Shown here: piece after piece, positions 10,328 through 20,621 of the stretch
Layout: the number at the start of each line of letters is the position of its first letter
Position numbering within the stretch: the stretch's first letter is position 1
DNA from: Gloeophyllum trabeum ATCC 11539
Taxonomy: Eukaryota; Basidiomycota; Agaricomycetes; Gloeophyllales; Gloeophyllaceae
DNA: 64,000 nt
Direction of reading: 5' to 3'
Assembly (NCBI RefSeq): GCF_000344685.1
Contig: NW_006920414.1
Location: 642,714-706,713 of the forward strand
Program-made: the position numbers and the translations under genes
Notes under the pieces: model-generated
Told to the model about the DNA's origin: nothing
Database searches by the model: none
Seen by the model: only the letters and a program-made list of their open reading frames with translations

Positions 10328-11962
10328 ATGGAATATTCACAGCCCAATCTACTGGGCTTCATGCTAGCTAACACAATGAGTGGGCCTTCCATGGACGCTA
10401 CTGCCAACGCCACATCTTCACATAATGCCACATCCACACCCCCGTCCTCGTCCGGGTCCATATACTCCCTGCTCTTCTCTCCCGCCCTTTTAAAGTACGC
10501 TAAATGGGTGCTTATGGGCACCCTCATCCCCTACCTGCAGCAGATCTGCACCTGGCTTTACGGAAACGCCCTCTCCTCCATGTTCGTCTCTGCCTCCTTC
10601 ACTGAATACGACGACGCGTACGAGTGGATGATGACCTGGTTGGCCAAGCACCCCAAGTGGCGGCAGGCGCGGCAGGTCGAGGTGACCACGCGCCACGGGT
10701 GCAACCATTCCGCGCGCCTGATACTCGGCGACGAGACGGACCCAACCGCCAGAAACTTTTCCTACATCCCTGCGTTGACGTCGACGCAGTGGATGTTCTA
10801 CCGGGGCCGGTGGATGACCGTGTGCCGCACGAAGGATACGACGGGGTGGTACGGCAAGGCGGACGAGACGCTGCACGTGCGCCTCCTCTCGTGGGACCAG
10901 CGCGTGCTCACGGCGCTGCTGCGCGACGCGCGCGACCTGTACGAGGCGGACAAGCACAGCACGATCCAGATCTACACGAGCGATGGCGACAACGAGTGGC
11001 GCTGCATCGGGAAGCGCCCAAAGCGGCCCCTGCGCTCGATCGTGCTCGAGCCGGGCGTGAAGGAGGACCTGCTCGCGGACGCGCGCGAGTTTCTCGACAG
11101 CAAGGAGTGGTACAACGACCGCGGGATCCCGTTTCGCCGCGGGTACCTCCTCTACGGCGCGCCCGGGACGGGCAAGACGAGCCTGATACAGAGCCTGGCC
11201 GGTGAGCTCGGCCTGAACGTGTACATCGTCACCCTGAGCCGCAGCGGGATGGACGACTCAGCGCTGTGCCAGCTCGTCGCGGACCTGCCCGAGGAGTGCG
11301 TCGCGATCATGGAGGACATCGACGCCGCGTTCCTGCAGGGCATCAATCGCGAGTCTGCAGCGTCCCCCGATACTAGCGCACCCACCACCCCGAGCTCACT
11401 GCCCCCCACCGGCTCCGCACCGCCGCCGCCGCCGCCGCAGCAGCAGCAGCAGCAAACCCAAGGCGGAAGCAAGGTGACGCTGAGCGGGCTGCTGAACGCG
11501 ATCGACGGTGTGGGCGCGCAGGAAGGGCGCATCCTCTTCGCGACGACGAACAAGTACCACAGTCTCGACCCCGCGCTGTGCCGCCCGGGGCGGATGGACA
11601 AGCACATCGAGTTCCGCTTCGCGAGCCGCTACCAGGCGCGCGAGCTCTTCCTTGCGTTCTATGAGCCGCCGCGGAAGCGCGAGCGTGAGGAGAGGGAGAA
11701 GGAAAAGGAGAGAGAGAAGGACAGGCAGGAGGGGTGGGAAAGGGACAGCGGGTTCGAGGAGAAGCTTGTGTCACCGCCCTCGGAGCTGGATGAGCTCGCG
11801 GAGCAGTTCGCGGCGGCGATGCCCGAGCGCGAGTGCTCGATGGCGACCTTGCAAGGGTACCTGATGCAGTACAAGACGAGCCCGCGCGACGCAGCACTGA
11901 ATGCCGCGGCGTGGGTGGAGGAACAGAGGGAGGAGCAGAAGAGGAGGGAAGCGGGGGCGTGA
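10328..11962 (+). CDS. BCS1-like AAA ATPase, copy A
   Basis: Intronless, 544 residues. The ATG at 10328 aligns with the start of the paralogue at 17850 (MEYSQPN versus MDSAQPN). Bcs1-type proteins are AAA ATPases with an N-terminal membrane anchor and a BCS1 N-domain; yeast Bcs1 inserts the Rieske protein into complex III in the mitochondrial inner membrane. Here a hydrophobic anchor lies near residues 60-80. The N-domain carries WLAKHPKWRQAR and KRPLRSIVL, followed by Walker A GAPGTGKTS, Walker B IMEDIDAAF and the second-region-of-homology motif ATTNKYHSLDPALCRPGRMD. A Pro6/Gln6 tract sits in the loop between Walker B and the SRH, and a Lys/Arg/Glu-rich stretch follows the SRH. Agaricomycetes have many such paralogues, so the true BCS1 role is not implied. 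Confidence 0.88.
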   Translation: MEYSQPNLLGFMLANTMSGPSMDATANATSSHNATSTPPSSSGSIYSLLFSPALLKYAKWVLMGTLIPYLQQICTWLYGNALSSMFVSASFTEYDDAYEWMMTWLAKHPKWRQARQVEVTTRHGCNHSARLILGDETDPTARNFSYIPALTSTQWMFYRGRWMTVCRTKDTTGWYGKADETLHVRLLSWDQRVLTALLRDARDLYEADKHSTIQIYTSDGDNEWRCIGKRPKRPLRSIVLEPGVKEDLLADAREFLDSKEWYNDRGIPFRRGYLLYGAPGTGKTSLIQSLAGELGLNVYIVTLSRSGMDDSALCQLVADLPEECVAIMEDIDAAFLQGINRESAASPDTSAPTTPSSLPPTGSAPPPPPPQQQQQQTQGGSKVTLSGLLNAIDGVGAQEGRILFATTNKYHSLDPALCRPGRMDKHIEFRFASRYQARELFLAFYEPPRKREREEREKEKEREKDRQEGWERDSGFEEKLVSPPSELDELAEQFAAAMPERECSMATLQGYLMQYKTSPRDAALNAAAWVEEQREEQKRREAGA

Positions 11963-13020
11963 TGGGATCAGAGGGTAGGTGGGATAGGATATACCCTGCC
12001 TGGGTGTTGCATGTATGGTGGGATGCCGTCGGTGTCTCCGGTACGGGTACAGCCTGGGCACTCTTCTTGTATCGTTATACCCCGTCAAAAGCAACATGTA
12101 GCACATAGCAACGAAACAATAAATCTCCAATGCTCAGCATTACTCCGCGACCGGTCATGGAATGCGACCAATGGTTACTTGTATTTGACGTATTTGTATC
12201 TGTTCCGAACCACTCCTCGCTGCAGCACCCCGGTCCAATGGCTGCAGCGGCTTTCGAGTGATCGGATCCATCAAGCTTCAAGCCTACGAATGAGTGGTTG
12301 GACAGCTACTGCTATGTTATTATATGCTGTACAACATCCAACTGGACAGTCAGATATTTTTCTGTTCGTCATATTTCAATTAATTCCCCTCTAACACCCC
12401 CAAGTTGGCCGCATCCCGGCGCTCCCCACACGCCACTACCCTGGCCATGTAGGCCGGGGTTCTGCCGGTCGTTTAAGTGAATAGGGAGTGACTCTGTCCC
12501 ATACTAGTATTCACCCTTTGGACGACCGGTAGGTCAAACACCGACGCTCTGAGAGGTCCCTGATGGAGAAAGTGCAATCCTCCCTACAAAGTTAAGGACG
12601 CGAGTCGCTATAAATGGAAGGTCGAGACACTGTGCGGTAACCCCGCAGCGTCGCGAGGGACTTCGTCTGAAGTCGGGGCGACTCGCTTCGGAATGGGAGT
12701 CCTAAGGCGGTGAGGAGGTTGTGTACTCACTGCAAGTCGTTCGTACACCGGTAACACCACCTCCCATGATCATGAGAAGTTGAATGGTTTGTTATATCAG
12801 TACACATGTAGTTTTAATTTTTTCAAACTGAACCCCAAAGTATAATACCAAATGCAGGCTTTGTGTATAGATTGGCCCTTGTCCGGACTCAAAATGCCAC
12901 GATGTCATCAATATCGGCGCCTTGGAATGACGGCATTATGAGACAGAGAACGAAAGAAAATTGTCAAGTTGCGTTATGGAGTGAAGACAACTAAAATCAT
13001 CGCAAGCTTAAAATATCGTC
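11963..13020. other. Intergenic 3' flank of BCS1-like copy A
   Basis: About 1.06 kb. I see no exon with splice support, no repeat unit and no RNA gene in it. Confidence 0.5.
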
Positions 13021-13105
13021 CATGGGTGGGATTGAACCTCGACCTCACATCATTGCATCTGAAATAACCCGTCACACTAACCGCTGCACTAGCGGCACAC
13101 TACCA
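13021..13105 (-). other. tRNA-like element with Pol III boxes (SINE or tRNA relic)
   Basis: Read on the minus strand, it has a box A-like TAGTGCAGCGGTTAGTG, an anticodon-loop-like TTCAGAT and a box B GGTTCAATCCC at standard order. The acceptor strands do not pair, and the T stem has mismatches. It is therefore more likely a tRNA-derived SINE or a decayed tRNA than a working tRNA. Confidence 0.35.
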
Positions 13106-13601
13106 ATATTTAACAATTAGGTAATATGATAGTCGGGCAACCGTCTGGGTGCATGCGCTGCAATGGCTCCGCGCCCACTTTGCGAGCCGCTGCGCGACTC
13201 GCTTACATAATCTGCGTCCTCAACTTTGTAGGGAGGATTGCATTTCGTCCCTGATGGGCATCATTTCATGCGCCTGGTCGATCTTCCGCTGGTTTTCATC
13301 GTTGGTCTCACTCAGAGAGCTGCTGCTGGGACGCGTCGAGTCAATTCATCAGCAAGCCCTGACTGCTGCGCGTATGCGTCGCTGCCTTGTTTTATTGAGT
13401 ACCAATGTTATTCGGGAACCTCATCAAGTGCCGTCATGACTGTTCATCTCTTGAAGTACTGCCTGTTTTCATTCGGCATCTCCACGACCCAACCTCCGAG
13501 AGGCTGGAGCTCGTGCATATACCTTCTGAGTGCAAACGATGATACGGCGAGTGCCAACAATCTAACGCTCGAGAGCGTGCCATGTCGGAAAATCTGGAAA
13601 A

Positions 13602-14245
13602 GACTTATAAGCCCTGACAGAACCTGACGGACTGATCAGGCATTATAATGTTATGTTTCAAGGCTGATAAGCCCTTATCAGATGTTGTCAGGCTTGGATT
13701 AGGTAGGGGCTTCTGGTGGTGCTGTAATATCACAGGAATTCTGTAGTAGACCTGTACGTCGGAAACATCTTGAAATACGGTTGTAGCCTTTACACGGATT
13801 GAGTGTTTTAAAGGTGGCATGTTGACTACGGTAGCATTATAGTCTAAGTCTAAAGTTATGGCGAAATCTACAAGAGCCGTACGTCAGAGGACGTGAGCGC
13901 GAGCGACGGTAATTACGAGTCGCCCGGTAAGGCAGTATGTATGATATATATATACCAAGGTGAGACCCACGCAGCTATTGTTGCGTAGTGTAGTAGTTAT
14001 ATCGTTAGTCTTTACATATATCATCATCGTTCAACTCAAGGCCGCTCGTTCGAATCAAAGTCGAAGTACCTGTATTAAAGTGACGTCTTAGGTAGTGGTG
14101 TCGATGACCATCGGGTGGCGTGAGTGGCTCCTCTTTTTCTCATTTCTGGGACCCATGGCCTTATCCGGGCTTATCATGCCTTATAATGGCTTGTAACCCC
14201 CGTCAGGCCTGATCAGCCTGACGGAGGCTTATACGCGCTTTTCGA
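13602..14245. mobile_element. Possible MITE with imperfect terminal inverted repeats
   Basis: Left end near 13602 reads CTTATAAGCCCTGAC, then CTGACGG, TGATCAGGC and ATTATAATG. The right end, reverse-complemented from about 14245, gives GTATAAGCCTCCGTCAGG, then TGATCAGGC and CATTATAAGG. The interior (about 0.55 kb) has no transposase-like frame. Target-site duplications were not established. Confidence 0.35.
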
Positions 14246-14441
14246 TCATTTCTGAACCCGATAACTCTCCTCGAACCTGATTGACTTATCAGTGCATTAT
14301 CTGGCATTGTATAGCAATATCATGTTTTTCTGATTTTTCCGACACAGGACAAAGACTACTGGACAGCCAATGGGGATCCTGTGTACTACGCAACGATGCG
14401 TAGGTCACCTCCGGAGTACATGCCTCACAACCTAAGTAGTT

Positions 14442-15186
14442 GACTTGGGAAGTATTCGGCGCTGCGCGGCACGCCAGGTCCGATTCCCCCTAAGGTAAAC
14501 GAGTGGCAAGGGTTCTACAAGTAGGTAAATAGTCTTTCTAGCCTCCCGGGCGCTGCGCGGCATCAAGAATACTCCGAGTTATTATATGTTGATCTCAGTG
14601 ATACTAAATCATATAAGTTTGTAACTCTCAAACATAACTGTGTGTGGCTAGAACCTTCAATCATCCTATACTCGGTGTCAAGTACAGTTATTTCAATGCA
14701 CAATACACTATTTACTTCAGTACTACACTCGGGTAGCATTACTATCGAGTCACTGAGTCAGTGCACATGCATACTGTAGCTGAGATGCACGTCGTCAGGC
14801 TGAGGCCTCAATGCTGCCAGTACTATGCCTCGTATGTAACTTACCAATCTTGTGCCGTAGGCAGCAGGGTACTTGCCATCGGCGCAATTCCACACACAGC
14901 CGGGGGATGCCTGACAGTGCCATTGGCCCGAGATCTTGAAAGGATCATGCCGTGCAGAGACCACACTACATATCTGGAATTAGTCCCTATTCACAAATGG
15001 TAATTATTGAGAGGTAATAGCTCCTATTTGCTGATGGTGGTAAGATTTGGATCGGTGGACCTTCCATTTAAGGAGGGTGCTCCCGTTACAGTTAAGGTAA
15101 TTTGGGCTATAAGGGGTATACCCCCTGTTCAACGCTGGCAATTTTCGATCACCAGAGAGCCCTATACAACGACTGAACAGTAAACC
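14442..15186. repeat. Tandem repeat unit, copy 1 (745 bp)
   Basis: Begins GACTTGGGAAGTATTCGGCG and ends ...AACAGTAAACC immediately before copy 2. The two copies differ by scattered substitutions and small indels. There is no coding content, and I saw no LTR-type TG...CA ends. Confidence 0.85.
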
Positions 15187-15921
15187 GACTTGGGAAGTAT
15201 TCGGCGCTGCGCGGCACACCAGGTCCGATTCCTCATAAGGTAAACAAGTGGCAAGGGTTCCACAAGTAGGTAAATAGTCTTTCTAGCCTCCCGGGCGCTG
15301 CGCGGCATCAAGAATACTCCTAGTTATTATATGTTGATCTCAGTGATACTAAATCATATAAGTTCATAACTCTCAAACATAACTGTGTGTGGCTAGAACC
15401 TTCAATCATCCTATACTCAGTGTCAAGTACAGTTATTTAAATACACAATACACTATTTACTTCAGTACTACACTTGGGTAGCATTACTATCGAGTCAGTG
15501 CACATGCATACTGTAGCTGAGATGCATGTCGTCAGGCTGAGGCCTGCCAGTACTATGCCTCATATGTAACTTACCAATCTTGTGCCGTAGGCAGCAGGGT
15601 ACTTGCCATCGGCACAATTCCACACACAGCCGGGGGATGCCTGACAGTGCCATTGGCCCGAGATCTTGAAAGGATCGTGCCGTGCAGAGACCACACTACA
15701 AATCTGGAACTAGTCCCTATTCACAAACGGTAATTATTGACACGAAAGGTAATAGCTCCTATTTGCTGATGGAGGTAAGATTTGGATCGGTAGACCTTCC
15801 ATTTAAGGAGGGTGCTCCCGTTACAGTTGAGGTAATTTGGGCTATAAGGGGTATACCCCCTGTTCAACGCTGGCAATTTTTGATCACCAGAGAGCCCTAT
15901 ACAACGACTGAACAGTAAACC
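15187..15921. repeat. Tandem repeat unit, copy 2 (735 bp)
   Basis: Second head-to-tail copy of the unit at 14442. It lacks about ten bases present in copy 1 (for example near the CACTGAGTCAGTG segment) and carries a short CACGA insertion after the AATTATTGA block. Confidence 0.85.
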
Positions 15922-16242
15922 GATTCTAGGGGAATCGGAATTCTAGGGGAATCGGAATGTCCTTGACCGAAGGCGTTCAGCTTGTGGCGTAACCACTGTC
16001 GGCGTTCGGTATCTCGGAAGCGCTCATAAATCCTACAGGAGCTGCCTAAGGTTGTGTCCGACCGACCTGCTCATGCTTCCGAGTCGTAAATTGTCGTTAT
16101 ACCATTTTACATCAAAATCTGCGTGCAACAGGGTATACAGTAATGTCCGAGTCCACTCGTACCGAAAAGCCACCAAAGCATCCCACCGTACGAGCAAGTG
16201 ACCCAGGCGGGTATATCCTAACCTAACCACTCCCTCATCCCA
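15922..16242. other. Spacer after the tandem repeat
   Basis: Starts with a short direct duplication of ATTCTAGGGGAATCGGA (15924-15958). The remainder is the 3' flank of BCS1-like copy B, with nothing else recognisable. Confidence 0.5.
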
Positions 16243-17850
16243 TCACGCCCCCGCTGCCCTCCTCTTCTGCTCCTCCCTCTGCTCCATCGCCCATGCAGCA
16301 GCATTCAGTGCCGCATCCCGCGGGCTCGTCTTGTATTGCATCAGGTACCCTTGCAAGGTCGCCATCGAGCACTCGCGCTCGGGTATCGCCGTCGCGAACT
16401 GCTCCGCGAGCTCATCCAGCTCCGAGGGCGGCGACACGTCCACAAGCTTCTCCTCGAACCCGCTGTCGCGCTCCCACTTCTCCTGCCCTTCCCTCTCCTT
16501 CTCCTTTTCCCTCTCCTCCCGCTCGCGCTTCCGCGGCGGCTCGTAGAACGCAAGGAAGAGCTCGCGCGCCTGGTAGCGGCTCGCGAGGCGGAACTCGATG
16601 TGCTTGTCCATCCGCCCGGGGCGGCACAGTGCGGGATCGAGGCTGTGGTACTTGTTCGTCGTCGCGAAGAGGATGCGCCCCTCCTGCGCCCCCACACCGT
16701 CGATCGCGTTCAACAGCCCGCTCAGCGTCACTCTGCTCCCGCCCGCCTCCCCCTGCGGCGATCGGGGCGGGGCGGCAGCGGAGGCTGGCTTAGCGGGGTC
16801 AGCGGACTCGCGGTTGATGCCCTGCGTGAAGGCGGCGTCGATGTCCTCCATGATCGCGATGCTCTGGTCGGGCAGGTTGGAGATGAGCTGGCAGAGCGTC
16901 GCGTCGTCCATCCCCGCGCGGCTGAGCGTGATGATATACACGTTCAGCCCGAGCTCGCCGGCCAGACTCTGGATGAGGCTCGTCTTGCCACTCCCGGGCG
17001 CGCCGTAGAGGAGGTACCCGCGGCGGAACGGGATCCCGCGGTCGTTGTACCACTCCTTGCTCGCGAGGAACTCGCGTGCGTCGGCGAGCACGTCCTCCTT
17101 CACGCCCGGAGCCAGTACGATCGAGCGCAGGGGGCGCTTGGGCCGTTTGCCCACCGAGCGCCACTCGTTGTCGCCGTCGGCCGCGTAGATATGGATCGTG
17201 CTGTGCTTGTCGGCGTCGTAGTGCGCACGCGCGTCGTGCAGGAGCGCGGTGAGCACGCGCTGGTCCCACGAGAGAATGCGCACGCGCAGCGTCTCCTCCA
17301 TCTTGCCGTACCAGCCCGTGTTGTCCTTCGAGCGGCACACGGACATCCAGTGCCCGCGGAAGAACATCCACTGCGTCGAGGAGACGCAGGGGATGTAGGA
17401 GAACTTGGTCACGCCGGCCTCGGCGTGCGGGTCGTCGTCGTCGGGCACCGCACGCGCGCCGTCGTTGCACCCATGGCGCGTGGTGACCTCGACTTGGCGG
17501 GCGCGCCGCCACTTGGGGTGCTTCGCGAGCCAGGTCATCATCCAATCATACGCAGCGTCGCCCTCAGTGAAGGAGGCGGAGACGAACATGGAGGAGAGCG
17601 CTTTCTCGTAGAGCCACGTACCGATTTGCTGAAGGTAGGGGATGAGGCTGCCCATGAGCATCCATTTTGCGTACTCGAAGAGGGCGGGCGAGAAGAGGAG
17701 GGAGAAGAAGGACGCAGCGGAGGCTGAGGCTGGGGATGTGGACGTGGATGTGGCATTATGCGAGGAAGTGGCGTTGGCGGACGATGCACCGATCGTATTG
17801 GCCAGGAGGAAACCCAGTATGTTCGGCTGTGCCGAATCCATCTGCACCAT
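16243..17850 (-). CDS. BCS1-like AAA ATPase, copy B
   Basis: Intronless, 535 residues, clearly paralogous to the gene at 10328 but in the opposite orientation, so the pair is tail to tail. It has the N-terminal hydrophobic anchor, the BCS1 N-domain, Walker A GAPGSGKTS, Walker B IMEDIDAAF and ATTNKYHSLDPALCRPGRMD. The Walker B-SRH loop lacks the Pro/Gln tract of copy A and instead has a short Ala/Pro linker. The N-terminal linker is Ala/Ser-rich. The start could be the first Met (17850) or the Met three codons later. A duplication with inversion explains the pair. Confidence 0.88.
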   Translation of the reverse strand: MVQMDSAQPNILGFLLANTIGASSANATSSHNATSTSTSPASASAASFFSLLFSPALFEYAKWMLMGSLIPYLQQIGTWLYEKALSSMFVSASFTEGDAAYDWMMTWLAKHPKWRRARQVEVTTRHGCNDGARAVPDDDDPHAEAGVTKFSYIPCVSSTQWMFFRGHWMSVCRSKDNTGWYGKMEETLRVRILSWDQRVLTALLHDARAHYDADKHSTIHIYAADGDNEWRSVGKRPKRPLRSIVLAPGVKEDVLADAREFLASKEWYNDRGIPFRRGYLLYGAPGSGKTSLIQSLAGELGLNVYIITLSRAGMDDATLCQLISNLPDQSIAIMEDIDAAFTQGINRESADPAKPASAAAPPRSPQGEAGGSRVTLSGLLNAIDGVGAQEGRILFATTNKYHSLDPALCRPGRMDKHIEFRLASRYQARELFLAFYEPPRKREREEREKEKEREGQEKWERDSGFEEKLVDVSPPSELDELAEQFATAIPERECSMATLQGYLMQYKTSPRDAALNAAAWAMEQREEQKRRAAGA

Positions 17851-17898
17851 AGCGATAGGGCTGGAAGACTGAATTTACGCTGGTCATCACAAGGGAAG

Positions 17899-17905
17899 TT
17901 ATATA
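17899..17905 (-). promoter_or_regulatory. TATA box of BCS1-like copy B
   Basis: TATATAA on the minus strand, about 50 bp upstream of the ATG. The block TCCGGTACCGA..GGCGATGGCGATGA just upstream is shared with copy A. Confidence 0.5.
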
Positions 17906-19362
17906 CTGTCCCCTTTCATCGCCATCGGTACCGGAAGAGCCTCATGCTGTAAAAGGGCGAACAATGGACCAGTCATTTGTCTGGACGAGTCACCGGTCGG
18001 ACAGTACTCGGACTTCGTGAACGCCGCGCGCGATTCGCGAAGTTGGAAATGTGTCCGAGAAGGCCACGGGAGTAACGAAATGCTATGCACGACTGTGCCC
18101 TGGGCGCTCCCGGTGTATTCATTCGAGTTACCCTTGAGATTGACTCGCGATGTACTGTATCTGAGATGTCGCACGACGCGCACTAGCGAATCCACACGCA
18201 CCTCCAATACACCTCGACCTCCCGCACCGTGTCCACAACTGTGCGACGCTTACTTACCCTCGGACGCATACCACTTCCGCTTTTCTCGTACGTTACCCCG
18301 AAGACGACCGTGACTCTGAAATTACAGCAGACCACGAAGCGATGAGTCAAAACTCAAGGTCATCCCCAAAGGCAATCCTGTCGTACCGCCACTGGCGTCC
18401 TGGTACAGGACCGGGCACAGCATCCCCCGCCATGGTCGTCCACCGATGGTCGCATCCGTCGCGTCGTACAGGCAACAGAGATGCACTGAGAGTATCGAAA
18501 TTCGAAAACATAGCCTCCGGCGGACTCACACGGCACTTGCAACCGAGAACTCTTACCTGCAAAGTTCGAGTTCGGCCGTTCGTTCGCGTCTTATGTCCTC
18601 ACTAGTGTTCCGGGAGAAAGTCCCTGGCCGGTAAGTTACCCAGATCCTCCTGGAGGTCGTTTCTTACCCATGTAAGTTAGGTACGGTCAGTTACCTTTCT
18701 CGGTAATTGCCGTCCGTAAAGCGGAAATAGTAAACACATCGTTTTCGCCTCGATGCACCAGGAAGACGTCTCGAACACACTAAATACTGGTTCGATACGG
18801 TCTTCTTGCATTCCACCATACCCGGGCAGGGACCCTTATTTGTGCGGTCATTATCTACCCTTTTTTACACCCCTTCCGATGCAGGTGGTAATTTACTTAC
18901 CAGTAATTTACCGGTAAGTCCTCACTCTGTTCCTCTAGACTCTAGCTTGTGAAGCGGGCCTGCCAGTATCAGCCTCCCAAGTTCCCGCGCCTGGGCGCAA
19001 GGACGAAGACGAACCCCACCGCACACTGTCGTCTGGCAAAGGAAGTACTTATTCTGCGTGCGCATGTATCGACAGCTTACGGAGTGTGTCGTGATGTGAG
19101 GGTGCCTGTCAGACGCGCCCATTGCTTCGAATTCATCCTGTAGAGGTGGGAACGGTAGGTGAACGTTGCATGATCCTTGCGCTACATAGTGTCGCGCGAC
19201 CTGCTTTCCGAGCAGGGGCTTCCTCTGTACGGCCCTACTCAAGCCGTGCGAATGGCGTCGGACCAGTAGCGATCGAGCAGCAGCCCCGTTTCTTGCTCTA
19301 TGTTGTACACAATCTAATAGATCTCTGTCTTTCTTCTCTCCCTTTCCGGTCCCTTCATCTCC
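17906..19362. other. Intergenic with promoter of BCS1-like B and a palindromic patch
   Basis: The first 250 bp resemble the promoter of copy A. Between about 18620 and 18925 there are many GGTAA/TTACC words in both orientations (CCGGTAAGTTACC near 18631, TTACTTACCAGTAATTTACC near 18888). The octamer GTCCTCAC occurs just outside each end. No protein-coding exon is supported. Confidence 0.4.
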
Positions 19363-20621
19363 CTACAACACCCCCTTCGCCGCCCCGCCCAGCGCACCCA
19401 ACACCCCACCGCCCTGTCCCTGGTGCTTCGGCCCATGCGCCGCCTCGTGCCCGAAGACCTCCTCGAATGCTTTGCCTATGTCCACAGGGTCAGCATACAG
19501 TCGATGGGAGGGAGGATGTAGGTAAAGGAGAACTAACCGATCTCGGGGACGAGGTCCTCGGTGAGCATCGCGCGGCCCATCTTCTCGAAGCCGCGCCTGC
19601 TGACGGTGCGCGTGACAAGCGAGCCGGCGGTGGCTGCCAGAATGGGGAGCGAGGTCGGGGGGATCGTTTGGTCGCTAAGACTCTTTTCAGCACTGAGCGA
19701 GAACGCGAATGAGAGGGAATCGCTCACCCGAACGCGCGCTCCTCGAAACACTTGCCCCAGGCGAGGAAGGCGCCGACGCTGCCGCTGAGGATGTCGCCCT
19801 GTCCGCCGCAGCGCTTGTACCCGCCCTGGACGTCGACGGTGACGACGAGCTCCTGCTCGCGCTCGCCCTGCGGCACCTGGCTCTTTGCGCGGTCCTCCTC
19901 GCCCGCGCCGAGCGTGTTCGTCGCAATCACGTCAGTGGCGCCCTTCTGGAGGACCGTGAGCCCGCCGAGCTTCTGCGAGAGGAGGCTCGCGACACGCGTG
20001 GGATCCGTCGAGGGGTCGATCTGTACCTGTTCCGAGAGGCGCTTGAACTCCATGACGTTGGGGGTGAGCACCGCGCGGCGGTACCCGCGCACGAGGGAGA
20101 GGTCCTGGCCGACCATCCAGAGCGCGTCGGCGTCGAGGACGAGGAACATGCCGCGCTCTTTCGCGATGGCGAGCGCGAGCTTGGCGTAGTCGAGCATGTA
20201 CGGTTCGCGGCCGAGGCCGGGGCCGATGATGAGGGCGTGCAGACGGCTGAGGAGGGACTGGAGCTCGGACTTGACTGCGTCGGGGGAGGAGGAGGGCGAG
20301 GAGGGCGGGGCGAGGATGGGGTGCACGATGAGGTCGGGGGCGTAGGACTTGATGGCGGGGGCGGCGGTGGGCGCGCAGATGACGTGGGAGAGGTCGCAGC
20401 CGACGCGGAAGGCGGAGATGGCGGCAAAGAACGGCGCGCCGGTGTAGCTGGCGGGGGTTAGCGGGGCGTCGGCGGTGAGAGACGGCGACATACTCCTGGG
20501 CGCCGCCGAGGACGCCGATGCGCCCGCTCTGGCCCTTGTGCAGCGAGCCGTCGAGCGGCGGGATCAGCCGCTTGATCTGGTCAAAGATGTGCTTCGGGAC
20601 GGGCATCGTTGCAGATAACAC
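19363..20621 (-). CDS. ATP/ADP-dependent NAD(P)H-hydrate dehydratase
   Basis: Model complement(join(19363..19475, 19538..19674, 19728..20447, 20494..20621)), 365 residues, phases consistent. The enzyme (eukaryotic NAXD/CARKD, ribokinase fold) dehydrates damaged NADHX and NADPHX back to the coenzymes using a nucleotide. Motifs are [20 protein letters not shown] (spliced across intron 1), [52 protein letters not shown] and the catalytic [11 protein letters not shown]. The last exon adds a Gly-rich tail. It lacks the epimerase domain found in bacterial Nnr fusions, as expected for fungi. The start is the upstream of two in-frame Met codons five residues apart. Confidence 0.9.

Noticed and set aside
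10624..11205. Long open frames overlapping the BCS1-like genes in other frames
   Set aside because: They are Arg/Pro-rich shadows of GC-rich coding sequence without family motifs.
16336..17727. 463-codon plus-strand frame opposite BCS1-like copy B
   Set aside because: It is an antisense shadow; composition is Arg/Val/Leu/Gly biased, and the opposite strand encodes the AAA protein.
18593..18926. A transposon bounded by the GTCCTCACT direct repeat
   Set aside because: The two inner ends are not inverted repeats of each other, so the octamer may be chance; kept only as a low-interest patch.
19709..20461. 250-codon plus-strand frame across the NAD(P)HX dehydratase
   Set aside because: Antisense shadow; the minus strand carries the conserved catalytic motifs.
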